DNA from: Mesorhizobium sp. M1E.F.Ca.ET.045.02.1.1
GTDB lineage: Bacteria > Pseudomonadota > Alphaproteobacteria > Rhizobiales > Rhizobiaceae
Assembly (NCBI RefSeq): GCF_003952485.1
Contig: NZ_CP034447.1
Span: 2,804,501 to 2,868,500 of the forward strand
Length of the DNA: 64,000 nt
Direction: 5' to 3'
The first letter of the stretch is position 1. Each line of letters starts with the position of its first letter. A model generated the notes under the pieces. It made no database searches. It was not told where the DNA came from and saw only the letters and a list, made by a program, of their open reading frames with translations. This document shows positions 11,390 through 20,703 of the stretch, piece by piece. Made by a program: the position numbers and the translations under genes.

Positions 11390-13198
11390 CTATCGTTGCG
11401 CTTGCTGGGTCCTGGCGAGGAAGCTGCGCCAGCCGCCATAGGCGGAGATATCCGTTGCCGCCGACAGACCGGCGGTCTCGGCCAGAAAACCCTTCGCCGA
11501 TGTTCCATCGTCGAGCTCGATGGTGCCGATGCCGAGCGGTGGCGGGATGGCGGCGACGAAGCGGCCGAACGCCTCGGCAGGAAGCCGCCAGACCTCGACC
11601 TCGATCGCGGTGCCGCCGCCCGCGACGCGGATCAAGCCCGGCTTTGGCGTGGTCTGGCCGGCAAGCTCGTAGAGCTTGTAGGAAGGCGTCGTCGTCGTCG
11701 CCCGGCAGAAACGCGCGCCGGCTTCCTTAAGCTGGCAATTGAGCGGCATCCCCGACAGATGCGCACCGACCACAACCATTTCGATCGTGCCGTCCTCGGC
11801 CGATGCGTTGGCTGGCCGCGCGCTCGACTGCCGCCACCCGGTCGCGCCGAGGACGAGGCCGCTCGCCGAATGCAGGTCCCGTGCGGCCGCCGCGACGAGG
11901 CCGTCCCGGCCGGCGGCGGCCAAAAGCGTAACGCTCATCGGCAGGCCGTCGTCGCGCGTGCCGGCCGGCACGGCGATGCCGCACATGTCGAGCAGATTGA
12001 CGAAATTCGTGTAGGTGCCAAGCCGGCTGTTGGTTGCGATCGGATCGGCAAGCACGTCGTCGACCGTGTAGTGGGTCGGCGCGGTCGGCACACAGAAGAG
12101 ATCGACGGAGGCGATGACAGGGGCAAGCCGCGCCTTGTAGGCCTGCAAGGCATAGAGTCCGCGGAAGGCGTCGGCGGCCGACAGGTTTCTGGCGCCGCCG
12201 ATGATCTTGCGCGTCACCGGGTGGAGCGCTGCTTCGTTTGCCTCGAAGAAATCGCGGATCGCCGCATAGCGCTCCGCCACCCAGGCGCCTTCGTAGAGAA
12301 GGTCGGCCGTGGCGTAGAAGTCGCCGAACGGGATCTCGACGAGCTTGGCGCCCGACGCTTCCAGCGCGGCAAGAGCGGCTTCGAAGCCGGCCTGCATCGA
12401 TGCGTCACCGAAGAATTTCAGATCGGCCTTGGCCGGGATGCCGACGTTCAGCGCCGGCGGGCGGGCGGCGAGTGGCCGGACGGCGATGTCGTGAGAGTAA
12501 GGGTCGGCGGCATCGTACGCCGCAGCGACCGATAGCACCGCATAGGCGTCGTCGACTGTCAGCGCGAAAACCGAGACGCAGTCGAGCGTCCGGCAGGCCG
12601 GGACCACGCCCGCCGTCGACAGCGCGCCGACGGTTGGCTTCAGCCCGACGACGTTGTTGAGGCCGGCCGGGATGCGCCCCGAGCCGGCGGTGTCGGTGCC
12701 GAGCGCGAAGGAGACGATGCCGCGCGCCGTCGCCACCGCGGAGCCGGAAGAGGAGCCGCCCGGCACCAGCCTCGGATCGATCGCATTCCTTGGGATCGGC
12801 CAGGGCGTGCGCACACCGACGAGGCCGGTGGCGAACTGGTCGAGATTGGTCTTGCCGACGACCAGGGCGCCCGCCGCCTTGAGTTTCGCCACGACCGTCG
12901 CATCCCTGTCCGGCGTGTAGGCATATTCGGCGCAGGCGGCCGTGGTCGGCATGCCGGCGACATCGATGTTGTCCTTGACGGCGAAGGGGATACCCCAGAG
13001 CGGCTTGGCCACGGGGTCGAACGAACCAAGCGCTTCGGCCTCGGCCAGCATCGCGGCTTTCGTCGCAAGGTGGATGAAGATGCCGGGATCGCCCGCCGCC
13101 TCGATGCGGGCCAGCACCCTATCGATCACCTCGGCTATGCCGGTGCCAGCCTGGTAAGCCGCATGCAGGCTGCCGATGTCGAAGCGGATGTCGCTCAT
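11390..13198 (-). CDS. atzF: Allophanate hydrolase
   Basis: A 602-residue amidase-signature enzyme that splits allophanate to two ammonia and CO2 (EC 3.5.1.54). The Ser-cisSer-Lys triad is visible: Lys75 in AVKDN, a serine in GGSSSG (149-151) and Ser173 in DTAGSGR. The C-terminal 160 or so residues form the extra domain found in AtzF and in the allophanate hydrolase half of urea amidolyase, which separates it from plain amidases. ATG at 13198 overlaps the cupin gene stop (ATGA). Its partners here are trtA and biuH, whose pathway ends in allophanate, which makes the assignment firm. Confidence 0.92.
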   Translation of the reverse strand: MSDIRFDIGSLHAAYQAGTGIAEVIDRVLARIEAAGDPGIFIHLATKAAMLAEAEALGSFDPVAKPLWGIPFAVKDNIDVAGMPTTAACAEYAYTPDRDATVVAKLKAAGALVVGKTNLDQFATGLVGVRTPWPIPRNAIDPRLVPGGSSSGSAVATARGIVSFALGTDTAGSGRIPAGLNNVVGLKPTVGALSTAGVVPACRTLDCVSVFALTVDDAYAVLSVAAAYDAADPYSHDIAVRPLAARPPALNVGIPAKADLKFFGDASMQAGFEAALAALEASGAKLVEIPFGDFYATADLLYEGAWVAERYAAIRDFFEANEAALHPVTRKIIGGARNLSAADAFRGLYALQAYKARLAPVIASVDLFCVPTAPTHYTVDDVLADPIATNSRLGTYTNFVNLLDMCGIAVPAGTRDDGLPMSVTLLAAAGRDGLVAAAARDLHSASGLVLGATGWRQSSARPANASAEDGTIEMVVVGAHLSGMPLNCQLKEAGARFCRATTTTPSYKLYELAGQTTPKPGLIRVAGGGTAIEVEVWRLPAEAFGRFVAAIPPPLGIGTIELDDGTSAKGFLAETAGLSAATDISAYGGWRSFLARTQQAQR

Positions 13199-13545
13199 TT
13201 CGTCTCCCCCAGAATGATAACCGGCAGGTCCCATTGGATCAGCACGACGCAACCGTCCTTCGTCCACACCGAATGCTCGGTGCCGACCGGATTGAGGATC
13301 ACGCTGCCCGCCGGATAGTCACCGTTCTCGTCGCTCTGGGTGCCTTCCAGCACGACGATGGTTTCCAACCCGGCATGGCGGTGGCGCGGAACGCCGGCGC
13401 CTGGCTGATATTTAAGGACGGCCACACTCGGCTCGACCGGCCCGCCCCTGAGAAGCCAGTGCACCGTCACGCCGTCACGGAAAGGCACGAACGCCAGATC
13501 GCGCCAGCCACCGTCGACGAGGCCGGCAAAGGCAAGATTAGGCAT
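13195..13545 (-). CDS. Small cupin-domain protein in the triuret/biuret operon
   Basis: A 116-residue single-domain cupin with the metal-binding pattern [21 protein letters not shown] and a second motif near NPVGTEHSV. The ATG at 13545 overlaps the end of trtA by eight bases; a TTG at 13551 is an alternative. The product is cytoplasmic with no signal peptide. The location between trtA and atzF suggests a role in ureide breakdown or in sensing a pathway compound, but the reaction is unknown. Confidence 0.8.
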   Translation of the reverse strand: MPNLAFAGLVDGGWRDLAFVPFRDGVTVHWLLRGGPVEPSVAVLKYQPGAGVPRHRHAGLETIVVLEGTQSDENGDYPAGSVILNPVGTEHSVWTKDGCVVLIQWDLPVIILGETK

Positions 13546-14206
13546 TCGCAATTCCCTTGAGCACCTGATTGGTGGTCGCCGTCCAGCCGACGATCGCGCC
13601 CTGCGCCCTGATCATGGCGAGCGCGGCGGCCTTGAATTCGGGAAAGTAGCTCTCCGTCGCGTCTTCGGCGACCAGACACTCATAGCCGCGGTCGTTGGCC
13701 TCGCGCATGGTCGTCTGCACGCAGACTTCTGTCGTCACTCCGGCAAAGACCAGTTGCCGGGCGCCGATCCGCTTCAGGTCATCGCCGAGGCCGGTCGCGT
13801 AGAAGGCGCCCTTGCCGGGCTTCTCGATGACGATCTCGCCGGGCAAAGGCGCGAGCTCATCGAGGATCGCCGTGCCTGGCTCGCCGGCGATCAGCACGCG
13901 GCCCATCGGGCCGGCATCGCCGATGCGGATCGACGGATTGCCGCGGTTGCGCTTGGCTGGCGGCAGGTCCGAAAGGTCGGGCCTGTGGCACTCCATGGTG
14001 TGGATCACCGGCAGGCCAGCGGCGCGAAAGCCTTCGATCAGCTTTTTCACCGTCGGCACGATCGCCGTCACCCGGCTGACGTCGTTGCCGAGGCTGGCGC
14101 CGAAGCCGCCGGGCTCGGCGAAGTCGCGCTGCATGTCGATGACGATAAGTGCCGTGGTCTCGGGCCTGAAAGCAAAGGCGAAAGGCAGCGCTTCGATTTT
14201 TGCCAT
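13538..14206 (-). CDS. trtA: Isochorismatase-fold hydrolase, probable triuret hydrolase
   Basis: A 222-residue cysteine hydrolase with the Asp-Lys-Cys triad of the isochorismatase-like family: Asp24 (VIDMQRDF), Lys129 (IEKPGKGAF) and Cys162 ([17 protein letters not shown]). It is a paralogue of the biuret hydrolase two genes upstream and matches the TrtA type that converts triuret to carboxybiuret, which decays to biuret. In R. leguminosarum the trtA-like and biuH genes are adjacent. The ATG at 14206 shares one base with the ATPase stop (TGATG). Substrate assignment rests on sequence type and context. Confidence 0.78.
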   Translation of the reverse strand: MAKIEALPFAFAFRPETTALIVIDMQRDFAEPGGFGASLGNDVSRVTAIVPTVKKLIEGFRAAGLPVIHTMECHRPDLSDLPPAKRNRGNPSIRIGDAGPMGRVLIAGEPGTAILDELAPLPGEIVIEKPGKGAFYATGLGDDLKRIGARQLVFAGVTTEVCVQTTMREANDRGYECLVAEDATESYFPEFKAAALAMIRAQGAIVGWTATTNQVLKGIANA

Positions 14207-15738
14207 CAATGGTGCCCCGCCATGTGCTCGCCGATCGTCTGCACGCTCGCTTGCGCGATCGGCGTCTCGTAGACGAGGGCGCCGTCGGACATGACGAGGA
14301 TGCGGTCCGAAAGCTCCAGGAGCTCGTCCAGATCTTCCGACATCAGGAGCACCGCGGCCCCCGCGTTGCGCGCCTTCATGATGCGGGCGCGGATTTCGGC
14401 GACGGCAGAGAAGTCGAGGCCGAAGCAGGGGTTGGAGACGATCAAAAGGTCGACCTCGCCGGTCAGCTCGCGGGCGAGCACGGCGCGCTGCACGTTGCCG
14501 CCCGACAGCGAGGCGATCGGCGAGGAGAGCGATGCGGTCTTCACCTTGAACTGCTCGACCAGCCGGGCGCTGAAGGATTTGATGGCGCTAGCGCTGATCC
14601 AGCTCACCGGCCTGCCGTTGCCATCGACGTCGAAGGTGCGGAAGGCGATGTTCTCGGCGACCGTCATTCTCGGCGCGCAGGCATTCTTCAATGGCTCTTC
14701 CGGGATGAGGCGGACGTTGAGCGCACGCGCCTCGGCGCGCGTCGCGGCATAGGCCGCGCCGCGAACCATGACTTCCCCTTGATCGCGAGCGCGCTGTCCG
14801 GCCAGCACTTCCAGGAACTCCTTCTGACCGTTGCCCGAGATGCCGGCGATGCCGACGATCTCGCCGGAGCGCACGCCGAGATCGGTGATGTTGATCGATT
14901 TGAGGCCGGTTCGGTCCGGAGCCTTCAGCGCCTTGACCTCGAGCACGATCTCGGCATCCGGCTTCGGCTCGGCGCGGCTGTCGAGCGCGGCGATCGGCTG
15001 GTCGCCGATCATCATCGCCGCCATTTCCCTATGCGAAAGATCCGAGACCTTCCCGGCTCCGGTGAGCCTGCCCTTGCGCAGCACCGTGATGTCGTCGGCG
15101 AATGCCGTGACCTCGTGGAACTTGTGCGAGATCATCAGCACGGTGAGGTCGCCTGCCTTCGTCATGCCGCGCACCAGGCCGAGCACTTCCTGCGCCTCGC
15201 CCGGGGTCAGCACGGATGTCGGCTCGTCCAGCACCAGGAAATTGCGGCCGAGATAAAGCTGTTTGATGATCTCAAGCTTCTGCTTCTCGCCGGCGGCGAG
15301 CTCGGCCACCTTGACGTCGAGCGGCAGCTTGAACGGCATGCCGTTCATGAAGGCCGCAAGCGCTGTGCGCTCCTTGCGCCAGTCGATGACGCCGGGCACC
15401 TTCTCACGCGAGATGACCAGGTTCTCGGCGCCGGTCAGCGAAGGCACGAGCGTGAAATGCTGATAGACCATGCCGAGGCCGAGCGCCGAGGCATCTCTCG
15501 GGCTGGCGATCGTCACCTCGCGTCCGTCGACCAGCATGTCGCCCGCCGTCGGATGGTAAAAACCCATCATGCATTTGACCAGCGTCGACTTGCCAGCGCC
15601 GTTCTCGCCGAGCAGCGCGTGGAAAGAGCCTGCAGGCACCTTGATGGAGACGTCGTCGAGCGCGGTGAAAGCGCCGAAGCGCATGGTCATGCCGATGGTC
15701 TCGACGCCGATCGCCTTGCGATGGAGAGTTCCGCTCAT
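14206..15738 (-). CDS. ABC transporter ATP-binding protein, two ABC domains, BMP-type importer
   Basis: A 510-residue double ABC protein. The first domain has GENGAGKST, an atypical signature ([11 protein letters not shown]) and [13 protein letters not shown]; the second has a divergent Walker A (GISGNGQKE), signature [14 protein letters not shown] and a degenerate Walker B ([12 protein letters not shown]). The degenerate second site is usual in the nucleoside/BMP importers (NupA-like). It lies between biuH and trtA, with its permeases and binding protein upstream, so it energises uptake of the operon substrate, presumably biuret, triuret or a related ureide. Confidence 0.88.
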   Translation of the reverse strand: MSGTLHRKAIGVETIGMTMRFGAFTALDDVSIKVPAGSFHALLGENGAGKSTLVKCMMGFYHPTAGDMLVDGREVTIASPRDASALGLGMVYQHFTLVPSLTGAENLVISREKVPGVIDWRKERTALAAFMNGMPFKLPLDVKVAELAAGEKQKLEIIKQLYLGRNFLVLDEPTSVLTPGEAQEVLGLVRGMTKAGDLTVLMISHKFHEVTAFADDITVLRKGRLTGAGKVSDLSHREMAAMMIGDQPIAALDSRAEPKPDAEIVLEVKALKAPDRTGLKSINITDLGVRSGEIVGIAGISGNGQKEFLEVLAGQRARDQGEVMVRGAAYAATRAEARALNVRLIPEEPLKNACAPRMTVAENIAFRTFDVDGNGRPVSWISASAIKSFSARLVEQFKVKTASLSSPIASLSGGNVQRAVLARELTGEVDLLIVSNPCFGLDFSAVAEIRARIMKARNAGAAVLLMSEDLDELLELSDRILVMSDGALVYETPIAQASVQTIGEHMAGHH

Positions 15739-15748
15739 CGCCGGTTCC

Positions 15749-16450
15749 TCATGGCAGCTGCGCGACGAGGGCGGCGGAATTCGAGACGGCGCCGAAGACG
15801 CCGCCCTGCATCTTGATCATCTTGATCGCCGCCAGGTGGTTGCCGTAGTCGGTCGCGCCGCAGCAATCCTCCAGCATCACGCATTCGAAGCCGCGGTCGT
15901 TGGCCTCGCGCATGGTGGTGTGCACGCAGACATCGGTTGTGATTCCGGTGAGCACGATGTTTTCGATGCCGCGCTGGTTGAGGATCAATTCGAGATCGGT
16001 GGCGCAAAACGAGCCTTTGCCCGGCTTGTCGATGATCGGCTCGCCCTCGGCCGGATAGAGGTCGGGGATGATGTCCCAGCCAGGCTCGCCGCGCACCAGG
16101 ATGCGCCCGCAAGGGCCGGGATCGCCGATGCCGGCATTGATGCGGCGCGAGCGCCAGCGCTTGTTGGCGGGCAGGTCGGCGAGGTCGGGACGATGGCCCT
16201 CGCGCGTGTGGATGATGGTGTAGCCCTTGTCGCGCATGGCGGAAAGCACAGCCTTGATGGGCTCGATCGGCGCCCTGACCAGCGACAGGTCGTAGCCCAT
16301 ATGGTCGACATAGCCACCCGGCCCGCAGAAATCGGTCTGCATGTCGATGATGATCAGCGCCGTGTTGTCCGGCCTCAACTCGCCATTGTAGGGCCAGGGG
16401 TAGGGATCGGCGTTGATGTAGCGCTGGGTGATCTCGGCTCTGGCGTTCAT
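15749..16450 (-). CDS. biuH: Biuret amidohydrolase
   Basis: A 233-residue isochorismatase-fold cysteine hydrolase that converts biuret to allophanate and ammonia (EC 3.5.1.84). Catalytic Asp36 (IIIDMQTDF), Lys142 ([10 protein letters not shown]) and Cys175 (TGITTDVCV) fall at exactly the numbers known for R. leguminosarum BiuH, and Gln215 (KMQGGVFG) is also kept. The N-terminal [12 protein letters not shown] matches that protein almost word for word. It sits between the transporter genes, and its product is the substrate of AtzF encoded downstream. This is the anchor for the pathway assignment. Confidence 0.95.
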   Translation of the reverse strand: MNARAEITQRYINADPYPWPYNGELRPDNTALIIIDMQTDFCGPGGYVDHMGYDLSLVRAPIEPIKAVLSAMRDKGYTIIHTREGHRPDLADLPANKRWRSRRINAGIGDPGPCGRILVRGEPGWDIIPDLYPAEGEPIIDKPGKGSFCATDLELILNQRGIENIVLTGITTDVCVHTTMREANDRGFECVMLEDCCGATDYGNHLAAIKMIKMQGGVFGAVSNSAALVAQLP

Positions 16451-16490
16451 GGCAAAAACTCCGGTCTCGCGAGCGGTTCCTGGGCGACGG

Positions 16491-17417
16491 TCATTTGGTG
16501 ATCGACAGTTCGCCGGGCGCGCCGGCGAGCGTGCGGCTCGGCGACGAGGTGGCGATCATGATGATGAGGGTGAGGATGTAAGGGGCGGCGTAGAACAGGT
16601 AGTAGCCCTGCGTGACGCCCACCGACTGCAGCGCCGGGCCGAGCGCGCCGGCGCCGCCGAACAAAAGCGCGGCAGCGAAGCAGCCGAGCGGGTTCCAGCG
16701 CGCGAAGATGACCAGCGCCACCGCCATCAGTCCCTGGCCCGACGAGATGCGCTCGGTCCAGCTGCCGGGATAATAGAGCGACAGGTAGGCGCCGCCGATA
16801 CCGGCGAGCGCTCCGCCGGTGCCGGTGGCCAGCAGGCGCACCGCGTTCGGGTCGAGGCCCATGGCGCGAGCTGCATCGGCGCTGTCGCCGACCACGCGCA
16901 CGATCAGGCCGACACGGGTGTTGCGGAACGCCCACCAGAGGAAGATGGCGAGAGCAGCGCCGATCAGGAACAGCACGTTGACGTTGAGCGCCGCCTGCAC
17001 CTGCGGGATGTCGGACCAGGCGCCGAACGGGATCGCCGGCAGATCGGGCGCGGAGGGCTGGATGAAGGGCTTGCCGAAGAAGAAGGCGAGGCCTGTGCCG
17101 AACAGCATCAGGGCGATGCCGATGGCGATGTCGTTGACCTTCGGGAACTTGCAGATCCAGCCATGAAAGAGGCCGAAGCAGAGGCCGGCGGCCGCCGCCG
17201 CCAAAAGGCCGAGCCATGGCGAGCCGGTCATCACCGCCACCGCATAGGCACTCATGGCGCCGAACACCAGCGTGCCTTCGAGGCCGAGATTGATGCGGCC
17301 GGAGCGTTCGGTGATGGCTTCGCCGAGCGAGACGAAGATGAAGGGAGTGGACACGCGGATGGCGCCGCCCAGCATGGCGAGCGGCACCCCCCACAGCCCG
17401 ATATCGGTCGCGTCCAT
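16491..17417 (-). CDS. BMP-type ABC transporter permease, second subunit
   Basis: A 308-residue hydrophobic protein of the BPD_transp_2 family (NupQ/YufQ-like) with about eight membrane segments. [21 protein letters not shown] is the family motif near residue 38. The ATG at 17417 shares one base with the stop of the partner permease; a GTG at 17420 is possible. Together with the 17417-18559 product it forms the membrane channel of the biuret-operon importer. Confidence 0.9.
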   Translation of the reverse strand: MDATDIGLWGVPLAMLGGAIRVSTPFIFVSLGEAITERSGRINLGLEGTLVFGAMSAYAVAVMTGSPWLGLLAAAAAGLCFGLFHGWICKFPKVNDIAIGIALMLFGTGLAFFFGKPFIQPSAPDLPAIPFGAWSDIPQVQAALNVNVLFLIGAALAIFLWWAFRNTRVGLIVRVVGDSADAARAMGLDPNAVRLLATGTGGALAGIGGAYLSLYYPGSWTERISSGQGLMAVALVIFARWNPLGCFAAALLFGGAGALGPALQSVGVTQGYYLFYAAPYILTLIIMIATSSPSRTLAGAPGELSITK

Positions 17418-18559
17418 CACGCGACCCCCTTCAGGAGATCGGGCCTCTGCCAGAGGTCGGGATTAAAGAGCTTGAACCGGCCGTAGAAGGTCTCGCTGAA
17501 CAAGATGACGATGAACAGCATGCCCTGCAGCACCAGCACGGTTGCATCAGGCAGGTCCATTCGGCGCTGAATCAGCCCGCCGGACGCGTCGATGCCGCCA
17601 AGCAGAACGGCGACGGGGATGATGGCAAGCGGATTGTGGCGGGCAAGGAAGGCGACGAGGATGCCGGTATAGCCGTAGCCGGCGGCCAGCGAGCCGTTGG
17701 CGCTGCCCTGCACGGCCGCGACCTCGAGCATGCCGGCAAGTCCTGCGAAGCCGCCCGCCAGCGCCGTGAAGCCGACGATCAGCGGACCGACGGCCAACCC
17801 CTGCACCTGCGCCGCCCTGACATTGCCGCCGGCGATGCGGGCGGCGAAGCCCCAGCGGGTCTTCTCGATCAGCAGCCAGGAGAGCGCGCAGGCAAGGATG
17901 CCGACGACGAGGCCCCAATGCACCTCCATGCCCGGGATGTCGCCGACGCGGTAGAGGTCGGCCAGCGGCTGGGTCGAGGGTTTGTTGAGCGAGGCCGGAT
18001 CGCGCAGCGGCCCTTCCACCAGATGGTTCATCAGGGCAATCGCGATGTAGGCCATCAGCAGGCTGGAGATGGTCTCGTTGACGGCCCGGTAATGGCGCAG
18101 CGCGCCGACGACACCTATCCAGATGCCGCCGGCGGCCGCGCCCCCCACGCCCATGAGGAGGATGACGAGAAAAGACGGCGCGCCGTTCAGCGCCACGCCG
18201 ATAGCGGCTGCGGCGACGCCGCCGAGCACGATCGCGCCCTCGCCGCCGATGACGACCAGGCCGAGGCGCGCCGGTAGAGCCACGCAGAGCGCCGCAAGCA
18301 AGAGCGGCGCTCCGCGCGACAGCGAGTTCTGGATCGAGAACCAGGAACCGAAGCCGCCGCGCCACATCGTCTCGTAGAGCTGGGCCGGCGACTTGCCGAC
18401 AGCCAGGATGAACAGGCTGAACAGCACCATGCCGGCGACCAGCGCCGCGAGTGGAATGACGAAGGCCTCAGCCCGCCTGGCGATCCATTCGAGCGCCGCC
18501 CGATATCCCCTCGCATCGAGGATGGTCCGCACGTCCGGGCCGCTCACGGTGTCCGTCAT
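17417..18559 (-). CDS. BMP-type ABC transporter permease, first subunit
   Basis: A 380-residue permease of the BPD_transp_2 (NupP/YufP-like) type with an N-terminal cytoplasmic extension of about 35 residues before the first membrane helix. GLVVIGGEGAIVLGGVAAAAIG and MAYIAIALMNHLVEGPLRDP are typical of nucleoside-type permeases. ATG at 18559 chosen; a TTG further upstream adds only five residues. It follows the binding-protein gene by 27 bp with no strong hairpin in between. Confidence 0.9.
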   Translation of the reverse strand: MTDTVSGPDVRTILDARGYRAALEWIARRAEAFVIPLAALVAGMVLFSLFILAVGKSPAQLYETMWRGGFGSWFSIQNSLSRGAPLLLAALCVALPARLGLVVIGGEGAIVLGGVAAAAIGVALNGAPSFLVILLMGVGGAAAGGIWIGVVGALRHYRAVNETISSLLMAYIAIALMNHLVEGPLRDPASLNKPSTQPLADLYRVGDIPGMEVHWGLVVGILACALSWLLIEKTRWGFAARIAGGNVRAAQVQGLAVGPLIVGFTALAGGFAGLAGMLEVAAVQGSANGSLAAGYGYTGILVAFLARHNPLAIIPVAVLLGGIDASGGLIQRRMDLPDATVLVLQGMLFIVILFSETFYGRFKLFNPDLWQRPDLLKGVA

Positions 18560-18586
18560 GTCTCCGTTTCCCAAGGCCCGCGCCCC

Positions 18587-19714
18587 TTAGGCCGTCGAGC
18601 CGACGACGCCGTCGACGAGATAGTCCATGCTTTCGAGCTCGATGGCGGTCTCGACGAAGGCTTGGCCTTCGGTAGCGACGACGGCGCCCTTGTTGCTCTT
18701 CAATGGGCCCTTGATGACGGAGAAGCCGCCTTTCATCATTTCGGCCAGCGTGGCGTCGAACTGCTTGCGCGCCGCTTCGCCGACGGCGGGACCGAGCGGG
18801 CTCATCTTGACGAAGCCGTCGGCCAGGCCGCCGCGCGTGAAGTTGGGCAGCGGCTTGCCGGCGATGAGGTCGTCGACGAACATCTTGTAGACCTTGGCCC
18901 AGTTCCACTCCGCGCCGGTCAGGTATTTTTCCGGCGCCAGCGGGCTCTGGTTGGCGTGGTAGCCACAGACGAAGGCGCCGCGGCCGGCGGCCGTCTCGAC
19001 CACCACCTTCGGGCTGTCGACATGGCAGGTGACGACGTCGGCACCTTGGTCGACCAGCGCGTTGGTGGCCTCGGCTTCCTTGACCGCCAGCGACCATTCG
19101 CCGGTGAAGATCACCTGGCAGGTGATCGCCGGATCGACCGAGCGCGCGCCCAGCAGGAAGGAATTGATGTTGAGCAGAACCTGCGGGATCGGCTTGGCGG
19201 CGACGAAACCGAGCTTCTTCGACTTGGTGGCGTGGCCGGCGACGACGCCGTTGAGGTACTGGCCCATGCCGATATAGCCGAAATAGGAACCGGCGTTCAT
19301 CGGGTGCTTGTCCTTGTTCCACATGCCGCCGCAATGGCGAAACTGCACGTCAGGGAACTTCGCGCACATGGCCAGCATATGCGGATCGAAGTAGCCGAAC
19401 GAGGTCGGAAAGATCAGCGAGGCGCCGTCGAGATTGATCATCGATTCCATCGTCTTCTGGACGTCGACCGTTTCGGGAACATTTTCCTCCTCGACGATGG
19501 AAATGCCTTCGATGCCCTTCAGCGACGCAGCCCCTTCGGCATGCGCCTGGTTGTAGCCATAGTCGTCCTTCGGGCCGACATAGATGAAGCCGACGGTAGC
19601 GGCGGCGGCGCGCGCCGCGCGGATCGGAAAGGCTGCCGAGGCAAGGCCCAGCGCCGCTCCGGCGGCGGAGGTCTTGAGCAGATCGCGGCGGCTAAGCATG
19701 AATCTCTCGGTCAT
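18587..19714 (-). CDS. BMP-family substrate-binding protein, Tat-exported
   Basis: A 375-residue periplasmic binding protein of the basic membrane protein (BMP/Med) family. The N-terminus has a twin-arginine signal (SRRDLLKTSAAGAALG, cleavage near AARA), so it is probably exported folded. The sequence VGFIYVGPKDDYGYNQAHAEG is the BMP ligand-binding start. The ATG at 19714 is preceded by GGGGAG. BMP proteins are known mostly for nucleosides, but related rhizobial operons pair them with ureide hydrolases; here biuret or triuret is the likely ligand by context. First gene of the operon. Confidence 0.9.
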   Translation of the reverse strand: MTERFMLSRRDLLKTSAAGAALGLASAAFPIRAARAAAATVGFIYVGPKDDYGYNQAHAEGAASLKGIEGISIVEEENVPETVDVQKTMESMINLDGASLIFPTSFGYFDPHMLAMCAKFPDVQFRHCGGMWNKDKHPMNAGSYFGYIGMGQYLNGVVAGHATKSKKLGFVAAKPIPQVLLNINSFLLGARSVDPAITCQVIFTGEWSLAVKEAEATNALVDQGADVVTCHVDSPKVVVETAAGRGAFVCGYHANQSPLAPEKYLTGAEWNWAKVYKMFVDDLIAGKPLPNFTRGGLADGFVKMSPLGPAVGEAARKQFDATLAEMMKGGFSVIKGPLKSNKGAVVATEGQAFVETAIELESMDYLVDGVVGSTA

Positions 19715-19770
19715 ATCGAATGCTCCCCTTTCTTGGACCCGGCACGGGTCGGTTGATCTCCTATCAAGAA

Positions 19771-19780
19771 AGTGCATGCA
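19771..19780. promoter_or_regulatory. Second copy of the AGTGCATGCA operator-like motif
   Basis: AGTGCATGCA repeats the core of the perfect palindrome at 19861 and lies in the 5' leader of the binding-protein gene, 90 bp from the first. Two copies around one promoter suit a dimeric repressor. Confidence 0.4.
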
Positions 19781-19860
19781 ATCGCTATGCCAGTTCCGCC
19801 GCGAGGTTTTCCGTAATAAAATCAACAGATCACTTTAGAAGGCCTGCATAAAGGCAAGGC

Positions 19861-19874
19861 AAGTGCATGCACTT
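19861..19874. promoter_or_regulatory. Palindromic operator candidate for the triuret/biuret operon
   Basis: AAGTGCATGCACTT is a perfect 14-bp palindrome in the 290-bp divergent region between the operon head (19714) and the GntR gene (20005). On the minus strand it is followed by a weak promoter-like pair (TTGCCT, 17 bp, TCTAAA). A further dyad TTTGAC-N6-GTCAAA lies at 19895-19912, nearer the GntR gene. A GntR-type dimer is the natural candidate to bind here. Confidence 0.5.
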
Positions 19875-20004
19875 TATGCCTGAAAAATGATCAGTTTGAC
19901 ATAAGGGTCAAAATCTAGGCATACAGACGCGCAGCCTGAGTCGAAATCAGCCCGTGAGCCGTCCAGGTCGCGGGTCCGGATCCAAAAAACTGGACGGAGG
20001 AGAC

Positions 20005-20703
20005 GTGTCGGGAAGGCGCTTGGTCAGGTCGGGCACGACCGTGGATCAGATGGTGAGGGCGATCGCGGACCGCATCGTCACCGGCTATCTGCGCCCTGGC
20101 GAAAGGCTCGACGAGGGCTCGCTCGCCGCCCGTTTCGACGTCTCGCGCACGCCCGTGCGGGAGGCGCTCGGCCATTTGAGCGCCATGGGCCTGGTCGAAA
20201 GGCGGCCCAACCGGGGCGCCATCGTCGCCGTGATTACGCAGGAACATCTCGCCTCGATGTTCGAGAGCATGGCCGAACTGGAAGCGATCTGCGCGCGCTT
20301 CTCGGCCGAGCGCATGACCGGCGCCGAGCGCCGTTCGCTGGAGATGGAGCATCAGGCCTCGGCGCGGCTCGTGCAGCTCGGCGCCGAGGAGGACTACGAG
20401 TTTTTCAACACCGAGTTCCACAGCAGGCTCTATCGCGGCGCGCACAATACGCATATCCACGATTTGACCGTGGCGACCCGCAGCCGCCTGGCGCCGTTCC
20501 GGCGCGCGCAGTTCATGCTGCCAGGCCGACTGGCCAAGTCCTGGCAGGAGCATGATGTGATCGTCACCGCGATCATGCGCGGCGATGCGGCGGCTGCCGG
20601 CAAGGCCGCCCGCGATCATGTGTCGATCGTCAGCGAGGCGAGCGCTGTGTTCGCGGCCGTCGACCCGATGGAACCGAAGGTCAGCCGATCCGGGCGTCGA
20701 TGA
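20005..20703 (+). CDS. GntR-family (FCD) regulator divergent from the triuret/biuret operon
   Basis: A 232-residue regulator: winged helix at about residues 10-75 (SLAARFDVSRTPVREALGHLSAMGLVERRPNRG) and an FCD ligand domain at about 85-220. GTG at 20005 is preceded by GGAGGAG and is preferred to an upstream GTG at 19954 that lacks a good ribosome site. It is transcribed away from the BMP operon across a 290-bp region holding the palindromes, the classic layout of a local repressor. Its 3' end overlaps the convergent LuxR gene by 23 bp. Confidence 0.88.
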   Translation: MSGRRLVRSGTTVDQMVRAIADRIVTGYLRPGERLDEGSLAARFDVSRTPVREALGHLSAMGLVERRPNRGAIVAVITQEHLASMFESMAELEAICARFSAERMTGAERRSLEMEHQASARLVQLGAEEDYEFFNTEFHSRLYRGAHNTHIHDLTVATRSRLAPFRRAQFMLPGRLAKSWQEHDVIVTAIMRGDAAAAGKAARDHVSIVSEASAVFAAVDPMEPKVSRSGRR

